Assembly (NCBI GenBank): GCA_946636615.1
Contig: CAMPBE010000001.1
Location: 1-64,000, forward strand
DNA length: 64,000 bases
Origin: an uncultured bacterium
GTDB taxonomy: Bacteria; Cyanobacteriota; Vampirovibrionia; Gastranaerophilales; Gastranaerophilaceae
Direction of reading: 5' to 3'
This document shows, piece after piece, positions 1-10,114 of this stretch. The position numbers and the translations under genes were made by a program. The notes under the pieces were generated by a model, which worked only from the letters and a program-made list of their open reading frames with translations, was not told the origin of the DNA and ran no database searches. How positions within the stretch are numbered: position 1 is the first letter of the stretch; every line of letters begins with the position of its first letter.

Positions 1-59
1 TCACGTTTGTGTTCACCGCTGCTCGTCTCTCACTTCGTTCGTGGCTCTGCTCGGGCGGC

Positions 60-93
60 AAAAAAAAGCTATGTACATAAGAAGTGCATAGCT
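60..93 (-). terminator. Hairpin plus T-run reading leftward (minus strand)
   Basis: agctatgtac (67-76) pairs with gtgcatagct (84-93), one G-U pair; flanked by A8 at 60-67, which is T8 on the minus strand. Confidence 0.4.
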
Positions 94-212
94 GTTGATT
101 AGGGATATGTGTATCTTAGTTCTCTAAGGAGTATAGTTGTATATTAGCAGATGAAATTTGAAATTAAATCATAAAAATGTATGATGTTTTAAGTTTGTGC
201 TATAATTTTTCT

Positions 213-1646
213 ATGTTTGACAGTTTGAGCGAAAAACTACAAAATATTATTAGCAAAACCAGAGGGAAAGAACTTACGCAAGACAACATGCAAGAGGCCT
301 TGCGCGAAATTAGACGTGCGTTGTTAGAAGCTGATGTAAATTTGCGTGTTGTTAAATCTTTTATTTCTTCAATCAAAGATAAAGCCGAGGGCGAAAAGGT
401 TCTTGAAGGTGTTGATCCATCCCAACAGTTAATAAAAATTGTTCATGATGAACTCGTGGACTTATTGGGGCATGAACAAAAACCTTTAGATTTTTCAGGA
501 AGTCCAAATTTGATTATGATGCTTGGTCTTCAAGGTTCAGGTAAAACTACATCATCTGCAAAACTCGCAGTTAAATTAAAAAAAGAAGGTAGAAAGCCAT
601 TATTAGTAGCATGTGACGTTTACAGGCCGGCGGCAATTTCCCAATTACAAACTTTAGGCAAAGAAATTGAAACCGAAGTATTTACTATTGAAGGCAGTAA
701 AGATGTTCAAAGTATTGTTCAAAGTGCTATTGATTATGCAAATTCAAACGATTTTAATACTCTTATTCTGGATACTGCAGGACGTTTGCAAATTGATACC
801 GATATGATGGCAGAACTTTTACTTATTGACAGAATTTTCAAACCGAATGAAAAATTGCTTGTTATAGATGCTATGACAGGGCAAGAAGCTGTTAATGTTG
901 CAGAAAATTTTGATGCTCAACTTGGTTTGACAGGTCTTGTTTTGACAAAACTAGATGGTGACAGTCGTGGCGGCTCTGCATTGAGTGTTTCATATTGCAC
1001 AGGAAAACCTATAAAACTAACAGGTACAGGTGAAAAATTAAATGCGCTGGAAGATTTTTATCCTGAACGTATGGCAACACGTATTTTGGGTATGGGTGAT
1101 ATTGTTTCTCTGGTTGAACGTGCACAAGAAGTATTTGATGAAAAACAAGCACTTGAACTTGAAGAAAAAATGTCTAAAAACAATTTTTCTTTTAACGATT
1201 TTCTGAAAATGCAAAAGCAAATGAAAATGTTTGGTTCTATGGATCAGATTCTTGGAATGTTGCCGGGAATGAATATCAGTAAAAACGACAGAGAAAAACT
1301 TTCGCATGAAGGTGATAAACAATTTAAAAAAATGGAAGTTTTTATTTCAAGCATGACGCCTGAAGAAAGAAATAATCCCGACTTGTTAAACACAAGCAGA
1401 AAAAAACGTATTGCAAAAGGTTGTGGTATGGATTTGGCTGAATTAAATACTTTCCTGAAACAATTTGAACAAATGCGAATGATGATGAAGGGCATGACTG
1501 ATATGAAGTCAATGTTTGGTAAATTTGGCGGCGGAATGCCTGATTTTAGCAAAATGGGAAATCTAGGCGGTCTCGGCGGATTTAAAGGTAAACTCGGCAA
1601 ACACGCTATGAATAAAGCCATGAGTATGATGAGAAGATTTAAATAA
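213..1646 (+). CDS. ffh: Signal recognition particle protein Ffh
   Basis: MFDSLSEKLQ start, GLQGSGKTT P-loop, DTAGRLQID, TKLDGDSRGG, Met-rich C-terminal M domain; ORF track start (177) is probably too far upstream. Confidence 0.97.
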   Translation: MFDSLSEKLQNIISKTRGKELTQDNMQEALREIRRALLEADVNLRVVKSFISSIKDKAEGEKVLEGVDPSQQLIKIVHDELVDLLGHEQKPLDFSGSPNLIMMLGLQGSGKTTSSAKLAVKLKKEGRKPLLVACDVYRPAAISQLQTLGKEIETEVFTIEGSKDVQSIVQSAIDYANSNDFNTLILDTAGRLQIDTDMMAELLLIDRIFKPNEKLLVIDAMTGQEAVNVAENFDAQLGLTGLVLTKLDGDSRGGSALSVSYCTGKPIKLTGTGEKLNALEDFYPERMATRILGMGDIVSLVERAQEVFDEKQALELEEKMSKNNFSFNDFLKMQKQMKMFGSMDQILGMLPGMNISKNDREKLSHEGDKQFKKMEVFISSMTPEERNNPDLLNTSRKKRIAKGCGMDLAELNTFLKQFEQMRMMMKGMTDMKSMFGKFGGGMPDFSKMGNLGGLGGFKGKLGKHAMNKAMSMMRRFK

Positions 1647-1660
1647 ATTCAGCTTTTATA

Positions 1661-2491
1661 TTAAACATCAGCTAAAGGCGGTATATCAATACGTTTTAAA
1701 CGTTGTTCAATTCTTCTGTACCATTTTAAGTGCTGTTTAAATAAAATATTATATTTAGAAACATCACCGTTAGAAATATCTTTAAATTGCTCATCACAAG
1801 TTTGTTCCAAAGCATGTTCCAATATGTGGTTTAATTCTTTTCTGTCTTTTGGAATATTGTTTGCATCAAATTCTATTCTATTACCGAAATTTACAACAAC
1901 CTCAGGTCTGTTATCTCTGAAAAACGTATAGTCAAAAGCAACAGGAATTAAGTTTATTCTTCCGTACCTTTTAACTGCATTTTGAGCAATAAACGCCAAA
2001 CCTGTTTGAAACTTTATAGGTCTAAAATGCGGCGGACGAATTATTCCCTGAGGAAATATGCACAACATGTTCCTAAAATCCGCCAATAAATCTACAGAAT
2101 ATTTTAAGGCTTTCATTGCAGATTGTGCCGATTTTTTATTAACCGAATATGCTCCCCCTTTACTGAATAGTGGAAATCTGTTCAGTTCTTCAATCATCAA
2201 TCTTATTTCTTTATGAAAAATTCTGTGAGTGATATTGTAAAACACAATCCCATCCCACCAATTTGAATGTGGAGCAAAAAGAATTGTTTGTACAGATTTA
2301 TCACTGTCAAAATAATTTTCAGCACCTTTGTATCTGAAAGCATAAAATCTGTTTTGCAACATGTTAAAGAAAAACATACTAGCAACCCAAACCCAAAATT
2401 TCGTGGTTTTGGCTGGTGTAAATTTCTCCTCTTTATTCCTTAACTTTGTAGGTGGGACGTCAGAATATAATTGTTCTTCTTCTGTAACCAT
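1661..2491 (-). CDS. 1-acyl-sn-glycerol-3-phosphate acyltransferase-like (PlsC family)
   Basis: HSNWWD (H-x4-D) and FPQGIIRPP motifs. Confidence 0.8.
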   Translation of the reverse strand: MVTEEEQLYSDVPPTKLRNKEEKFTPAKTTKFWVWVASMFFFNMLQNRFYAFRYKGAENYFDSDKSVQTILFAPHSNWWDGIVFYNITHRIFHKEIRLMIEELNRFPLFSKGGAYSVNKKSAQSAMKALKYSVDLLADFRNMLCIFPQGIIRPPHFRPIKFQTGLAFIAQNAVKRYGRINLIPVAFDYTFFRDNRPEVVVNFGNRIEFDANNIPKDRKELNHILEHALEQTCDEQFKDISNGDVSKYNILFKQHLKWYRRIEQRLKRIDIPPLADV

Positions 2492-2554
2492 AAATTAATT
2501 GTACCTCATTACTATTAATTACGCAAATTAACTAATAGATTATTTTAAGAAACA

Positions 2555-3397
2555 TTAACACAAATCAACTGCCTTGTATGAACTTCTAACAAGCGGACCT
2601 ATTTGATGCTTCTTAAAACCTATTTTGTCTGCTAAATGTTTTAATTCTTCATATTCATCAAGTGTATAATATTTTGCTACTTCAAGGTGTTCCTTTGACG
2701 GTTGAATATATTGTCCTATAGTTAAAATGTCACAACCAACAGATTTTAAGTCAAGCAGAGTTTGTTCTATTTGTTCAAAGGTTTCGCCTAAACCAATCAT
2801 TAAACCTGATTTTGTAAGGATATCACTGTTTTCTTTCACATATTTCAAGACCTCTAAAGAACAGTTATAATCACCTTGTGGTCTTGCCGTTTTAAAAATG
2901 TCTCTAACAGTTTCTATGTTGTGATTAAAGACGTCAGGGTGTGCTTTTATAATTGTATCAAGAGAGTTTTTATTTCCTTTAAAATCAGGTGTTAAAATTT
3001 CTATTTTTGTATCAGGTGAGATTTTTCTTATTTCATATATGCAATTTGCAAAATGTTCTGCTCCGCCATCTTCTAAATCATCACGAGTGACTGATGTTAT
3101 AACCGAATATTTTAACTCTAAAGAGTTTACAGCTTTCGCTACTCTTTTGGGTTCTTCAATATCAAGCGGTTCTGGACGATTGCAGGAAATATTACAATAT
3201 CTGCAATTTCTTGTACAATTATTTCCCATAATCAAAAACGTTGCCGTTTGTTTTGTGTAGCACTCGTTTTTATTTGGGCAGCGTGCGTTTTCGCAAACGG
3301 TATTTAAACATTGAGTTTTTAATACTTTTCGTACTGTTCGTGTTTTATCCGTATCTATAACGGGCCGTTTTAAATATTCGGGTAATCTTTGTCGCAT
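2555..3397 (-). CDS. lipA: Lipoyl synthase
   Basis: CENARCPNKNEC and CTRNCRYC [4Fe-4S] motifs; C-terminal RSSYKA. Confidence 0.96.
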   Translation of the reverse strand: MRQRLPEYLKRPVIDTDKTRTVRKVLKTQCLNTVCENARCPNKNECYTKQTATFLIMGNNCTRNCRYCNISCNRPEPLDIEEPKRVAKAVNSLELKYSVITSVTRDDLEDGGAEHFANCIYEIRKISPDTKIEILTPDFKGNKNSLDTIIKAHPDVFNHNIETVRDIFKTARPQGDYNCSLEVLKYVKENSDILTKSGLMIGLGETFEQIEQTLLDLKSVGCDILTIGQYIQPSKEHLEVAKYYTLDEYEELKHLADKIGFKKHQIGPLVRSSYKAVDLC

Positions 3398-3517
3398 ATG
3401 TATATTTTATTATTAAAAATTTTATATACAAGTTTATAAATATTTTTAAACTAATTAGCAAAAAAGTTGATTTTTGAGTTTTGAATAATTATAATGTTGC
3501 TATAAAAGGAGAACGAT

Positions 3518-3778
3518 ATGAAGAAAAATTTGATAACAATGTTATGTTTAATTGCTTTTGCAGGTTGTACATACGCAGAAATGTATCAAGTTCCGGGTTC
3601 TTATAAAGAAACTGTTACGGAAGTTACTGTTCAAGAAGGTGAAAATATTCAACAACCTGAAACTGTTGTAAAAGAAAAAAGAAAGTTTAAATTATTTAGA
3701 AGACGTCGTAAAGATTACAACCCTGCAAACACATATTGGAATTTTGGCAGACCACCTTTTTGGACAGGTTCTATTTAG
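3518..3778 (+). CDS. Small secreted/lipoprotein-like protein with basic C-terminal region
   Basis: N-terminal signal MKKNLITMLCLIAFAGC; KFKLFRRRRK basic patch; RBS-like aaggag upstream. Confidence 0.6.
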   Translation: MKKNLITMLCLIAFAGCTYAEMYQVPGSYKETVTEVTVQEGENIQQPETVVKEKRKFKLFRRRRKDYNPANTYWNFGRPPFWTGSI

Positions 3779-3798
3779 TTTGTAATAATAAAATAATT

Positions 3799-3835
3799 AA
3801 AATAAAAGACGACATAAAAGTCGTCTTTTATTTTA
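3799..3835. terminator. Bidirectional Rho-independent terminator
   Basis: aataaaagacgac-ataaaa-gtcgtcttttatt perfect inverted repeat between convergent genes. Confidence 0.85.
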
Positions 3836-5051
3836 TGTTGAACAAACTTTCGAAAATCCCTTCAGAATATGTAGGATGTGCAAAACAAACTTTTTTCAAA
3901 TCATCAATTGTCAAATCGTTTTGCATTGCGATAGTTATTTGCTGAATTAATGCTGATGCCTCTTTTGAAACGATATGTGCGCCAACGATTTTGCCTTCTT
4001 GTACCAAAATTTTTATAAATCCGTCTGTACAATTATCACAATGAGATTTGCCAAGCGCTGAAATCAATATATTGGATTTTTGATAAGTACCTTCCTGTAA
4101 ATCTTGTTCTCGTTTTCCTATCCAGGCAATTTCAGGACATCCATAAACGACTGACGGAACTAAAGATTCATCAAACTCTATATCAGAGATTTCTTTTATA
4201 GCTTGTTTTATTGCAAAATGTGCAAGTTGAATTTTGCCTGATGCATCGCCGAGTAATATTTCGTTACCTTCATGTGGCTTTCTGCCCACTGCTAGTAAAA
4301 CGGATTCCGGAGTTAATACATCTTGTGATTTTAAAATTACATTCCCGTTTTCAATTTTTTCAACACTGTTTGAAAGATACATTTTAATTTTTTTTGCTTT
4401 AAAAATTCTTTCAATTCTTTTTGAAACTTCAATATCAGCAAGTGGTAAAAGATGTTCTGCCGTTTCTACTATAGTAACTGCCACATCAAAAGCAGAAAAA
4501 ATTCTTGCCCATTCTATGCCGATTGCTCCGGAGCCAACAATTACAATATTTTTTGGTAATTCTGTCATATTAAGAATATCATCAGAGCTAAGTACAAATT
4601 TATGGTCAAATTTTAAAGATGGAAAATCTTTTGGCTCTGAACCTATTGCAGAAATTATTTTTTTACACTCATATGTTTCATTGTTTGCAACAATTTTATT
4701 ATTAACAATTTTTGCTTCTGCATTTACTACAATAACTCCTGCATTTTTAAGTGAGAGTTCGAGCGTTTTTCTAAGTTTTTCAACTACTTTATCTTTTCTT
4801 TCAACAACTTTTGCATAGTCAAACGATAAATTTTTAGTTGAAATACCAAGTTCTTCTCCACATTTCATTTCTTCATAAATTTCTGCGCTGTGTAAAATAG
4901 CTTTTGTAGGAATACAACCTTTATTGAGGCATACCCCGCCAACTTTATCTTTTTCAAATAAAACAACTGAAAGCCCCTGTTTTCTCGCTTGAAAAGCTGC
5001 TGTGTATCCTGCAGGTCCTCCGCCTATTATTCCCAAATCATATTCGTTCAT
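3828..5051 (-). CDS. lpdA: Dihydrolipoyl dehydrogenase-like protein, apparently with internal deletion
   Basis: GIIGGGPAGYTAA, GGVCLNKGCIPTKA redox motif, VGSGAIGIEWA, AHPTYSEG; start moved to MNEYDLG. Confidence 0.85.
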   Translation of the reverse strand: MNEYDLGIIGGGPAGYTAAFQARKQGLSVVLFEKDKVGGVCLNKGCIPTKAILHSAEIYEEMKCGEELGISTKNLSFDYAKVVERKDKVVEKLRKTLELSLKNAGVIVVNAEAKIVNNKIVANNETYECKKIISAIGSEPKDFPSLKFDHKFVLSSDDILNMTELPKNIVIVGSGAIGIEWARIFSAFDVAVTIVETAEHLLPLADIEVSKRIERIFKAKKIKMYLSNSVEKIENGNVILKSQDVLTPESVLLAVGRKPHEGNEILLGDASGKIQLAHFAIKQAIKEISDIEFDESLVPSVVYGCPEIAWIGKREQDLQEGTYQKSNILISALGKSHCDNCTDGFIKILVQEGKIVGAHIVSKEASALIQQITIAMQNDLTIDDLKKVCFAHPTYSEGIFESLFNIK

Positions 5052-5053
5052 TT

Positions 5054-6178
5054 TTACCTCGTATAAACTCTTGGCAGCCTTACTTTTAGTCGGCAAGTTA
5101 GTTCATAATTGATTGTACCCAATATTTTTGCCCATTCATCTATTGAATGATTTTCGTCAAGTAAAGTAATTACGTCGCCCAAATTTGCATTAACATCTGT
5201 TATATCAAACATCATCTGATCCATTGTGATGTTGCCGATTTGTTTTATTTCTTTTCCATTTAGAATTCCTGAAATTTTATTTGACAAACCTCTTGGAACT
5301 CCGTCCGCATACCCTAAAGGAATTGTTGCAATTTTTCGTGTTCCTTTTGCAACAAAAGTATGACCGTAGCTGACACCTTCACCATCTTTTGCTTTGTGAA
5401 TATTTACTATTCTTGCTTTCAATGACATTACAGGTTTTAAATCAGGCTTTATTACATTTGCATCTTCAGGTAAATCCGGATACAGACCGTACAGTGCAAT
5501 CCCAGCTCTGCGCATATTAGAATTCGGTACATCATAGCACATTGCACCTGCAGTGTTTAATATGTGTAAAGTCAAACCTTTTGTGTCAATGTTTGAAATT
5601 ACGCTGTTCCATCTTTCAATTTGAATTTTAGTTTTTTCTCTTATCTCTGCGTTTGCCAGATGCGTGAATATTCCGCCGAAATCCAAATAATCTGCATTTT
5701 GTACCTCTTTAATAAAATCAATTGCGTCATCAATTGAAATACCGATTCTGTTCATACCTGTGTCTAGTTTTACGTGAACTTTCGGTTTTTTCCCTGTTCT
5801 TTCATATGCCTTTTTGCAAGCGTCAAGATGTTCTTTTGAAAATATTGAAATTATTAAATCTGCATTCACTGCAGTTTCAACAGCCCAAATTGGAACTGCT
5901 CCCAAAACAAGTATGTCACAATTAATTTTTGCCTGTCTTAAATCTACCCCTTCATCTATTGATGCAACTCCAAGCATATCCGCACCTGACGCCAAAAGTG
6001 TAGGTGCGAGCATAACAGAACCATGGCCGTATGCGTCAGCTTTTACTACGGCAAGAAGTTTTATATTTTCAGGTGTGTTTTTTCTTATTGCGCGCATATT
6101 ATGCGCTACATTTTCAAGATTAATCTCTACCCAACTGTCCCTGTGAATATTTATGTTTGTCTGTCTTACGTTTTTCAT
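5054..6178 (-). CDS. alr: Alanine racemase
   Basis: AVVKADAYGHG PLP-lysine motif, KLDTGMNRIG, SYGHTFVA, PLGYADGVPR. Confidence 0.95.
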   Translation of the reverse strand: MKNVRQTNINIHRDSWVEINLENVAHNMRAIRKNTPENIKLLAVVKADAYGHGSVMLAPTLLASGADMLGVASIDEGVDLRQAKINCDILVLGAVPIWAVETAVNADLIISIFSKEHLDACKKAYERTGKKPKVHVKLDTGMNRIGISIDDAIDFIKEVQNADYLDFGGIFTHLANAEIREKTKIQIERWNSVISNIDTKGLTLHILNTAGAMCYDVPNSNMRRAGIALYGLYPDLPEDANVIKPDLKPVMSLKARIVNIHKAKDGEGVSYGHTFVAKGTRKIATIPLGYADGVPRGLSNKISGILNGKEIKQIGNITMDQMMFDITDVNANLGDVITLLDENHSIDEWAKILGTINYELTCRLKVRLPRVYTR

Positions 6179-6295
6179 AAAACTAGTATATTACCATTTA
6201 AAATTAATGGCAATTGTAAATTATTAAAAAATAATAAATATTTCTTGTTTATTAAAATTAATAAACTATAATTTTAATATAGAAAGAGGTAAACT

Positions 6296-6868
6296 ATGGG
6301 AAAAAGTAATAATCCGTTTAAAAATCCTGACAGTATTGAAGATGCTGTTAGTCAGGATGAAATAAAAGAAGAAGTTAAGGAAGAAAATTCAGAAAATATC
6401 AAAGAAGAAGATAATTCTGAATTAAATTCACTTCAAGAAAAATATGAAGCTTTAAATCAGCAATACATAAGACTTGCTGCGGATTTTGATAATTACAGAA
6501 AACGTCAAGAACATGAGAGAGAAGAACTTTTAAAATTTGGAACTGAAAATGCACTTAAAAAATTATTAGAAGTACTTGATAACTTTGAAAGAGGTAAAAA
6601 AGCTCTTGAAAATGTTGAAGATTGTGCAAAAGTTAAAGAAAGTTTTGATTTGGTGCATAAACAAGTTGTAGAGGCGCTTTCAAAGTTAGGTTTGGAAACG
6701 ATAGATACAACAGATAAAGAATTTGATCCTAACTTCCATGAGGCTGTTATGCAGACTCCTACATCAGAAAAGCCGGAGCATACGATAATAAATGAATTGC
6801 AAAAAGGATACAAGTTTGGAGATAAAGTTTTGCGTCCTGCGCTTGTTAATGTTGCTACTGCCGAATAA
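6296..6868 (+). CDS. grpE: GrpE nucleotide exchange factor
   Basis: AADFDNYRKRQ, LEVLDNFERG, HEAVMQ, GYKFGDKVLRPALVNVA. Confidence 0.96.
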   Translation: MGKSNNPFKNPDSIEDAVSQDEIKEEVKEENSENIKEEDNSELNSLQEKYEALNQQYIRLAADFDNYRKRQEHEREELLKFGTENALKKLLEVLDNFERGKKALENVEDCAKVKESFDLVHKQVVEALSKLGLETIDTTDKEFDPNFHEAVMQTPTSEKPEHTIINELQKGYKFGDKVLRPALVNVATAE

Positions 6869-6917
6869 TTTATTTTTATGATAAAATATTATCAATTAAA
6901 GAATGTGGAAGAGTTAA

Positions 6918-8051
6918 ATGACAGATTACTACGAAATATTAGGCATATCAAAAGATGCTACAAAAGATGAGATAAAATCCGCTTTTAGAAAAAAAGCTCG
7001 TACATTGCACCCCGACGTAAACAAAGCTCCGGATGCTGAAGAAAAGTTTAAAGAGCTTGGTAAAGCATATGAAACTCTTATGGATGACAATAAAAGAGCA
7101 ACATATGATGCTTATGGTGAAGATGGCTTGAAAAATGCAGGTTTTGATACCGGTGGACCTTTTGCTGGCGGTTTTGGCGATCTGAACGATATATTTAATT
7201 CTTTCTTTGGGGGAATGGGCGGCTTTGGATTTGGCGGAAGACCTGATCCTAATGCGCCAATTGAAGGTGATGATCTTAGACTTGATATAGAAATTGAATT
7301 TGAGCAGGCAGTTTTCGGTATGGAAAAAGAAATAAAATTTGACCATCTTGAAACTTGTCCTGAATGCTCAGGTACAGGTGCTCAAAAAGGTTCATCTCCC
7401 GTTACTTGTCCTACTTGTCATGGAACAGGTCAGGTTCAGCAAGTTATGAGAACTCCTCTAGGAGCGATTTCACAGATTGTAACTTGTCCTGATTGTAGAG
7501 GAAAAGGCAAAAAAATAGCCAATCCTTGTAAAGCTTGCTCAGGTCATGGAAAAATTGAAAAAGAAAAGAAAATTAAAATTAAAATTCCTGCAGGTGTTGA
7601 CAATATGTCAAAAATCAGAGTTTCAAGAGAAGGAGATGCCGGTACTAACGGGGGGCCTGCAGGTGATCTGTATGTAGTTTTGCATGTCAAACCTTCAGAT
7701 TATTTTAAAAGAGAGGGCAATGATGTATATACAAGGCTTGATATAACACAATCTCAAGCTGCTTTAGGCGATGAGGTTGTTGTCAAAACTCTTGATGGAG
7801 AACGTAAAATATTAATTCATGCAGGAATACAAACAGGTAATAACATAAAGATAAAAGGAGCGGGTGTTCCATTTATAACGAGACCTTCTCAAAGAGGTGA
7901 TCATATTGTAATAGTTGCAATTCATACACCTACTAAGTTGACTGACGAAGAACGTAATTTGTATAAAAGGTTGTATGAAATTCAAAATAATGCTAAGCTT
8001 AAACAATCATCTGTGATGGATAAAGTTAAAGGAGTATTTAATAATGTTTAA
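6918..8051 (+). CDS. dnaJ: Chaperone DnaJ
   Basis: J domain DYYEILGISKDAT...HPDVN, G/F region, four CxxCxGxG zinc motifs. Confidence 0.97.
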   Translation: MTDYYEILGISKDATKDEIKSAFRKKARTLHPDVNKAPDAEEKFKELGKAYETLMDDNKRATYDAYGEDGLKNAGFDTGGPFAGGFGDLNDIFNSFFGGMGGFGFGGRPDPNAPIEGDDLRLDIEIEFEQAVFGMEKEIKFDHLETCPECSGTGAQKGSSPVTCPTCHGTGQVQQVMRTPLGAISQIVTCPDCRGKGKKIANPCKACSGHGKIEKEKKIKIKIPAGVDNMSKIRVSREGDAGTNGGPAGDLYVVLHVKPSDYFKREGNDVYTRLDITQSQAALGDEVVVKTLDGERKILIHAGIQTGNNIKIKGAGVPFITRPSQRGDHIVIVAIHTPTKLTDEERNLYKRLYEIQNNAKLKQSSVMDKVKGVFNNV

Positions 8052-9510
8052 AACTCATAATTTAACTAAAAATGCATTAAAATTCTTTTTAATAGTGTTG
8101 TTGGTCATATCGATTAATATACCGTCATATGCGGAAAAAATTCCTGATAATGTACAGGAATTTATTGAACAAAGTTTTCCTAAAACAAATTTCCGTTTTG
8201 ACGGGCTTATTACATTGCCTGATAATACTGTTTATTTACCGTTGTTCCCAGCAAAAACTGATAATGTGGAAAAACTTGAAATAAAACAAACTTATCCGGC
8301 TGATAAGAAAATGATTGACAAGCCAAATGTTGTTATTTTTAATAATGATTTTTCATTATTAAAAGTTTTGTATAATACAAAAGGTCAAAAAACTGTTTAT
8401 TCAATGGCAAATCCACCTATTGAGCTCAGAACGGGTATGCTTCCTCAAGAGTTGTTAATTCCAAACGGTTTGGTAATTCCAGAAAACCTTAAATCTATAG
8501 CAGGAAATCTTATTATTAATACTGTTGAAACACAAGGAATTAAAATAGAAAGTACTAAACCTGTTGTAACTCAATTATCCGGTTCTACTTTGAAAACACT
8601 TTCGCAAATTCCACAACTAAAAAATAGAAATTTTTATGTTTCATCACCATATTCAAAAAATATTCAAGTTTTAAACCTTGGCGCAAAGACTCCTGAATAT
8701 TCTTTAGCTCAGACAAATGTTCCTATTTCTATGAAAGCATATAATGATGAATTTCTTTTTGTAACAGCTTATGAAAAACCTTCTGTTGATATAATCGCTT
8801 TGGCGGATGATCAAATAATTAAACAAATTCCGACAAATACTCAGCCTGATGAAATATTGATAGACAATAACAAAAAACTTGCGTATATTTCTAGCTCAGT
8901 TGATTCAAGTATTTATGTTTTGAATTTGGAAACAATGACACTGTGCAGACAAATCAGAATTACAGGCATGTGTGAAAAATTAACACTTTCTGAAGATGGG
9001 ACAAAATTGTTCTATTATGACAAAAAAACAAAAGATATTTGGTCTATAGAGCTTGATAATAACTATTTATTAAAAGAAATAGGCAAGTTTCCAAATGTGT
9101 CAAGGATTGCGTATACCAATGGTAAAATTTATATAACAAGCCGTACTAAAAACAGAATAGCAATAATTGATTACGACACTGTAGGCTTTATGGGTGAATT
9201 TGAAATCTGTGAAAAACCAATTGATATGTTGGCATATAAGGATAAATTATTTGTTTTGGGTGCAGAAGATAATTCTATTCAGATTATTGATCCTAAAACT
9301 GATGAAGTTACTGATTCCATATACTTAAATACGAACGGATTTTCTACAAAAATATCGTATGTAGATGGCACAAACATAGCATTGATTACTGATACAAAAG
9401 CTTCTTTGTATACAATATTTGATTTGGATGCAAAAAAAGCTATCAGCTTTGTACCAATTGATATTCCTGCAAACTCTATTGTTGTTACAAAAAAGATTGA
9501 AAAGCACTAA
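8044..9510 (+). CDS. Secreted YVTN-type beta-propeller protein
   Basis: Signal peptide (FFLIVLLVISINIPSYA); repeated strands such as PDEILIDNNKKLAYISSSVDSSIYVLN. Confidence 0.6.
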   Translation: MFKTHNLTKNALKFFLIVLLVISINIPSYAEKIPDNVQEFIEQSFPKTNFRFDGLITLPDNTVYLPLFPAKTDNVEKLEIKQTYPADKKMIDKPNVVIFNNDFSLLKVLYNTKGQKTVYSMANPPIELRTGMLPQELLIPNGLVIPENLKSIAGNLIINTVETQGIKIESTKPVVTQLSGSTLKTLSQIPQLKNRNFYVSSPYSKNIQVLNLGAKTPEYSLAQTNVPISMKAYNDEFLFVTAYEKPSVDIIALADDQIIKQIPTNTQPDEILIDNNKKLAYISSSVDSSIYVLNLETMTLCRQIRITGMCEKLTLSEDGTKLFYYDKKTKDIWSIELDNNYLLKEIGKFPNVSRIAYTNGKIYITSRTKNRIAIIDYDTVGFMGEFEICEKPIDMLAYKDKLFVLGAEDNSIQIIDPKTDEVTDSIYLNTNGFSTKISYVDGTNIALITDTKASLYTIFDLDAKKAISFVPIDIPANSIVVTKKIEKH

Positions 9511-9512
9511 AA

Positions 9513-10082
9513 ATGATAGAAAAATTTGATAAAATAACACAGGATAAATTAATAGAGCTTGAGAAAACTCAACATCAATTTTGGAATATTTCAAGGGTTA
9601 CGGCAGAATTTTTGTATTCTTTAATAAGAACTCAAAAATCAAAGAGCGTGTTAGAAATAGGAACTTCTAACGGTTATTCAGGCATTTGGCTTGGCAAGGC
9701 AGTAAAAGCTACCGGCGGACATCTTACAACTATTGAATTTTATGATAAGCGTCTTGATGTTGCTAAAGAAAATTTTAAATTGTGCGGTGTTGATGATGTT
9801 ATTACAACACTTCAGGGCTCTGCTCTGATGCATTTGGAGTATTTGCCTGAAGATTTTGAAATTGATTTTGCTTTTGTAGATGCTAATAAATCAGAATATG
9901 TAAAGTATTTTCAGTTTATAGATAAACATATGAAAAAAGGCGGAATTATTGCTTGCGATAATGTTTTGTCGCATGAAGCAAAATGTAAACCTTTTATTGA
10001 TGCAATTAATGCAAATTCAAATTATGAAAATGTTGTACTCCCATTACCTGCTGGTTTGTCTTTGGGTAGAAAACTTAAATAG
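9513..10082 (+). CDS. SAM-dependent O-methyltransferase (class I, family 3)
   Basis: VLEIGTSNGYSGIWL, FVDANKSEY, DNVLSH. Confidence 0.85.
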   Translation: MIEKFDKITQDKLIELEKTQHQFWNISRVTAEFLYSLIRTQKSKSVLEIGTSNGYSGIWLGKAVKATGGHLTTIEFYDKRLDVAKENFKLCGVDDVITTLQGSALMHLEYLPEDFEIDFAFVDANKSEYVKYFQFIDKHMKKGGIIACDNVLSHEAKCKPFIDAINANSNYENVVLPLPAGLSLGRKLK

Positions 10083-10114
10083 AATTTTTATAAATAATAT
10101 GATATAATATTTTT

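Noticed and set aside
1-60. GC-richer stretch at the left edge (cgctgctcgtctctcacttcgttcgtggctctgctcgggcggc)
   Set aside because: Could be a truncated repeat or gene end, but it is cut by the window edge and matches no other sequence here, so it cannot be assigned.
1038-1621. Two minus-strand ORFs in ffh
   Set aside because: Antisense to a strongly supported ffh coding region.
4234-4818. Plus-strand 194-aa ORF
   Set aside because: Antisense to lpdA, with no RBS or recognisable domain.
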